Part shown: positions 5,480 through 7,159 of the stretch, one piece after another
Layout: each line of letters opens with the position of its first letter
How positions within the stretch are numbered: the stretch's first letter is position 1
NCBI GenBank assembly: GCA_910586745.1
Contig: CAJUJZ010000114.1
Location: 1 to 7,159 of the forward strand
From: an uncultured Mucispirillum sp.
GTDB lineage: Bacteria > Chrysiogenota > Deferribacteres > Deferribacterales > Mucispirillaceae
Direction: 5' to 3'
Length of the DNA stretch: 7,159 bases
Notes under the pieces: model-generated
Database searches by the model: none
The model's input: only the letters and a program-made list of their open reading frames with translations
Told to the model about the DNA's origin: nothing
Translations under genes and position numbers: made by a program

Positions 5480-6994
5480 TTAACAGCCTGACGGAGCTGA
5501 GCCGCCGCCAGAAGAAGCACCGCCGCTGTTACCGCCAGTAGTATTGCTTTTGTCTGCTTGATAGTTTTTATCTGCAGTATTAATTTCCCTACCATCGCCA
5601 TCATATTCATTATCTGCAGATGATAATGTTGATGCTGATGATAAAACTCCATTGTCAGATTTAGTTCTTAATACTAAATAGTCAGTATAGAAAGAAGTAT
5701 CCCATAATACATTTTTAAAGACACTATTTTTACCTAATGATACAGAAATATCTGTTCCTGCAGCCTTCTCTGTATATGTATATGTGTCAGGATTAGATAT
5801 TAAATAATTAGAAGCAGGTTTATTATCTGTTCCTGTAACTGTTACATAATCTTTTGTAGTATCTTTTACATAGAATGTAGCAAAATTACCCCACTCATTC
5901 CAAGAACCGTCATAAATAGCAACATTTGTATAGCCTAAAATTTCTCTAAGAACAAACCAATGTGGAGCTGTTGACTGACCACTGCCACAATGAGTTATAA
6001 TTCTTTTATCTTTATCGGCTGGTAAAAATTCCGCTTTTTCTCCTTCTCCAACATAACGAGTAATTAATGGTAAGATTTCTTCTGCTTTTTTAAATCTGCC
6101 ATCTGCATTAAAGTATAACTTTGGTTCGTTACTATAATATGTTGGATTAGATGGGTCTAATGCAAGCTGTGAGCCCCCCCTTATTCTGCCTGCAAAAGCA
6201 TTACTGTTGTTTGCAACTCTTGCTATTACTTGCCCATTTGTATTAGTAACTGTTGCTGCATTTGCCATTGTAGGAATTAATATTGAGCTGCCTGAACCAT
6301 CTTCTTTAAATATTCCATTTTTAGCACCATCAAACACTTCACCAAATGAAGCTCTATAACTGTCTATTTTTTCAGCAGGTAAATCCTTTACAGAAAAAGT
6401 TGTTGGAATAATAGCCCTATAAACTGGTTCTTCCATATATATACCATTTTCAATTGTTCTGATATAAGTATTTGCACCATTTAATACTTTTACATATTTA
6501 TTAGAAAAGCCCCAGTATTTAAATGTCCAAAATACTCTGTGGATAGTATTTGCAGTGTGAGAACTTGCAGTTATAACAACAAGAGTATTTCCATCAATAC
6601 CTAATTCTCTAAGTGATGTATCCATTTTTTTACCGCTTGCAACCATATTGCCAATTACAGCTATACCATCACTTCTGCTTTCAGTAAAATAGTTGTTTTG
6701 TGGAGCAGGAACAGCACCTTTTACAACCTTATTAGGTGTAGCACTGCTAACATCTAATATAACAACTTTTTTGCCATCTGGTGTTTTATAACCAGCCTTG
6801 ATGTAATCAATTAATTTTTCTGCTTCAATTAATGCTGAACCAGCTATACCGTCTTCAGCATAATAATCCGCAATAAATTGTGCTTTTTCTTCATTTACAT
6901 CATCATAACCACATGCAGCAATAAAAGAAACAGCAAGCACTGCCAGCAGCATATATTTAATTAATGCCGCAGGTTTAGAAATGAATTTTTTCAT
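5480..6994 (-). CDS. extH: Lipoprotein with two rhodanese domains, ExtH-like
   Basis: A 504-residue exported sulfurtransferase-like protein. The signal peptide ends in the lipobox IAAC, giving lipidated Cys28 followed by Gly, which does not specify inner-membrane retention and so fits the outer membrane. The first rhodanese domain (about 55-180) lacks a catalytic cysteine: ITASSHTANTIHR has Ser144 at the aligned place. The second (about 265-370) has HCGSGQST with Cys336 and the classic LGYTNVAIYDGSWNEWGN ending, so it is probably active in transferring sulfane sulfur (or selenium). A Gly/Ser-rich tail from about 487 ends in SGC. I chose ATG 6992-6994, with GGAGGGG just upstream, over an in-frame ATG 15 codons earlier that lacks a ribosome-binding site and would spoil the signal peptide. 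It is the first gene of the operon. A C7 run (6174-6180) lies in the coding part. Confidence 0.92.
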   Translation of the reverse strand: MKKFISKPAALIKYMLLAVLAVSFIAACGYDDVNEEKAQFIADYYAEDGIAGSALIEAEKLIDYIKAGYKTPDGKKVVILDVSSATPNKVVKGAVPAPQNNYFTESRSDGIAVIGNMVASGKKMDTSLRELGIDGNTLVVITASSHTANTIHRVFWTFKYWGFSNKYVKVLNGANTYIRTIENGIYMEEPVYRAIIPTTFSVKDLPAEKIDSYRASFGEVFDGAKNGIFKEDGSGSSILIPTMANAATVTNTNGQVIARVANNSNAFAGRIRGGSQLALDPSNPTYYSNEPKLYFNADGRFKKAEEILPLITRYVGEGEKAEFLPADKDKRIITHCGSGQSTAPHWFVLREILGYTNVAIYDGSWNEWGNFATFYVKDTTKDYVTVTGTDNKPASNYLISNPDTYTYTEKAAGTDISVSLGKNSVFKNVLWDTSFYTDYLVLRTKSDNGVLSSASTLSSADNEYDGDGREINTADKNYQADKSNTTGGNSGGASSGGGSAPSGC

Positions 6995-6996
6995 AA

Positions 6997-7003
6997 CCCC
7001 TCC
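6997..7003 (-). promoter_or_regulatory. Ribosome-binding site deciding the ExtH-like start
   Basis: GGAGGGG on the minus strand just before ATG 6992-6994. It is the strongest Shine-Dalgarno sequence in the window and rules out the upstream ATG at 7037-7039. Confidence 0.75.
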
Positions 7004-7053
7004 ATATTTTGTAGAAAGTGGATAAATGTTGTAGACCATCTATCTTTTCATTT

Positions 7054-7082
7054 AATTTATTCCTTTTTTAAATAAAAATCAA
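7054..7082 (-). promoter_or_regulatory. Candidate sigma70-type promoter of the ext-like operon
   Basis: On the minus strand TTGATT (7077-7082) and TAAATT (7054-7059) are separated by exactly 17 bases, a good -35/-10 arrangement. Transcription would start near 7047, leaving a leader of about 50 bases before the ribosome-binding site. The rest of 7083-7159 is very AT-rich with no gene; a TTATAAT near 7100 is an alternative -10 without a convincing -35. In so AT-rich a background chance matches are common. Confidence 0.5.
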
Positions 7083-7159
7083 GATAAAAAATAACACATT
7101 ATTATAATTTTTTAATCATAGTTTTTTTGTAGAAATATCTTTAAATTTATGGATATTAC

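Noticed and set aside
5419..5652. Minus-strand frame of 77 codons spanning the rhodanese-porin junction
   Set aside because: It lies out of frame over the end of the rhodanese gene and the porin start, with no own start signal; its His/Gln-rich start comes from Asp/Ser codons read off frame.
6995..7039. Upstream ATG for the rhodanese protein, adding 15 residues
   Set aside because: It has no ribosome-binding site and would put a non-signal segment before a clean lipoprotein signal peptide; ATG 6994 has GGAGGGG directly upstream.
1..7159. CRISPR arrays, tRNA or rRNA genes, riboswitches
   Set aside because: I saw no regularly spaced repeats, no tRNA-like cloverleaf with CCA or T-loop, and no conserved riboswitch core.

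Overview
The window is AT-rich and almost all of its coding content lies on the minus strand. It carries five consecutive exported proteins: a lipoprotein with two rhodanese domains, an outer-membrane porin, a very small periplasmic protein and two multiheme c-type cytochromes. The order and types match the first part of the ext locus of Geobacter sulfurreducens (extH-extI-extJ-extKL-extM). That locus has been linked to extracellular electron transfer and, through ExtI, to selenite and tellurite reduction. The low GC, Lys/Asn/Ile-rich proteins and dense heme content suggest a Gram-negative anaerobe that is not a Geobacter. A Deferribacterota member such as Mucispirillum is my best guess, but no taxonomic marker is present to prove it.

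Layout from the transcription start (right) to the end (left). 6995-7159 holds a plausible sigma70-type promoter and leader. 5480-6994 is the rhodanese lipoprotein (extH-like). 4257-5453 is the porin (extI-like). 3998-4204 is the small periplasmic protein (extJ-like), with a small hairpin before it and a strong hairpin after it. 3757-3997 is a non-coding gap. 1900-3756 is a 12-heme cytochrome with a thirteenth, degenerate motif (extKL-like). 804-1946 is an 8-heme cytochrome (extM-like) overlapping the previous gene by 47 bases; a frameshifted tail seems to continue to 656. The left 640 bases are transposon debris: the 3' end and terminal repeat of an IS256-family element on the plus strand, and the broken 5' end of an IS30-family transposase on the minus strand, probably nested in it.

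Inferred working model: electrons from a periplasmic donor pass through the two multiheme cytochromes to or across the outer membrane. The porin either holds the cytochrome conduit or admits an oxyanion substrate. The rhodanese lipoprotein handles sulfur or selenium (sulfane-type) chemistry, and the small protein may be a partner or carrier. The rhodanese and the small protein both end in Ser-Gly-Cys, a free C-terminal cysteine that suggests a shared chemical role. The distal genes of the Geobacter locus (extN onward) are not in the window; transposon debris lies where they would be expected.
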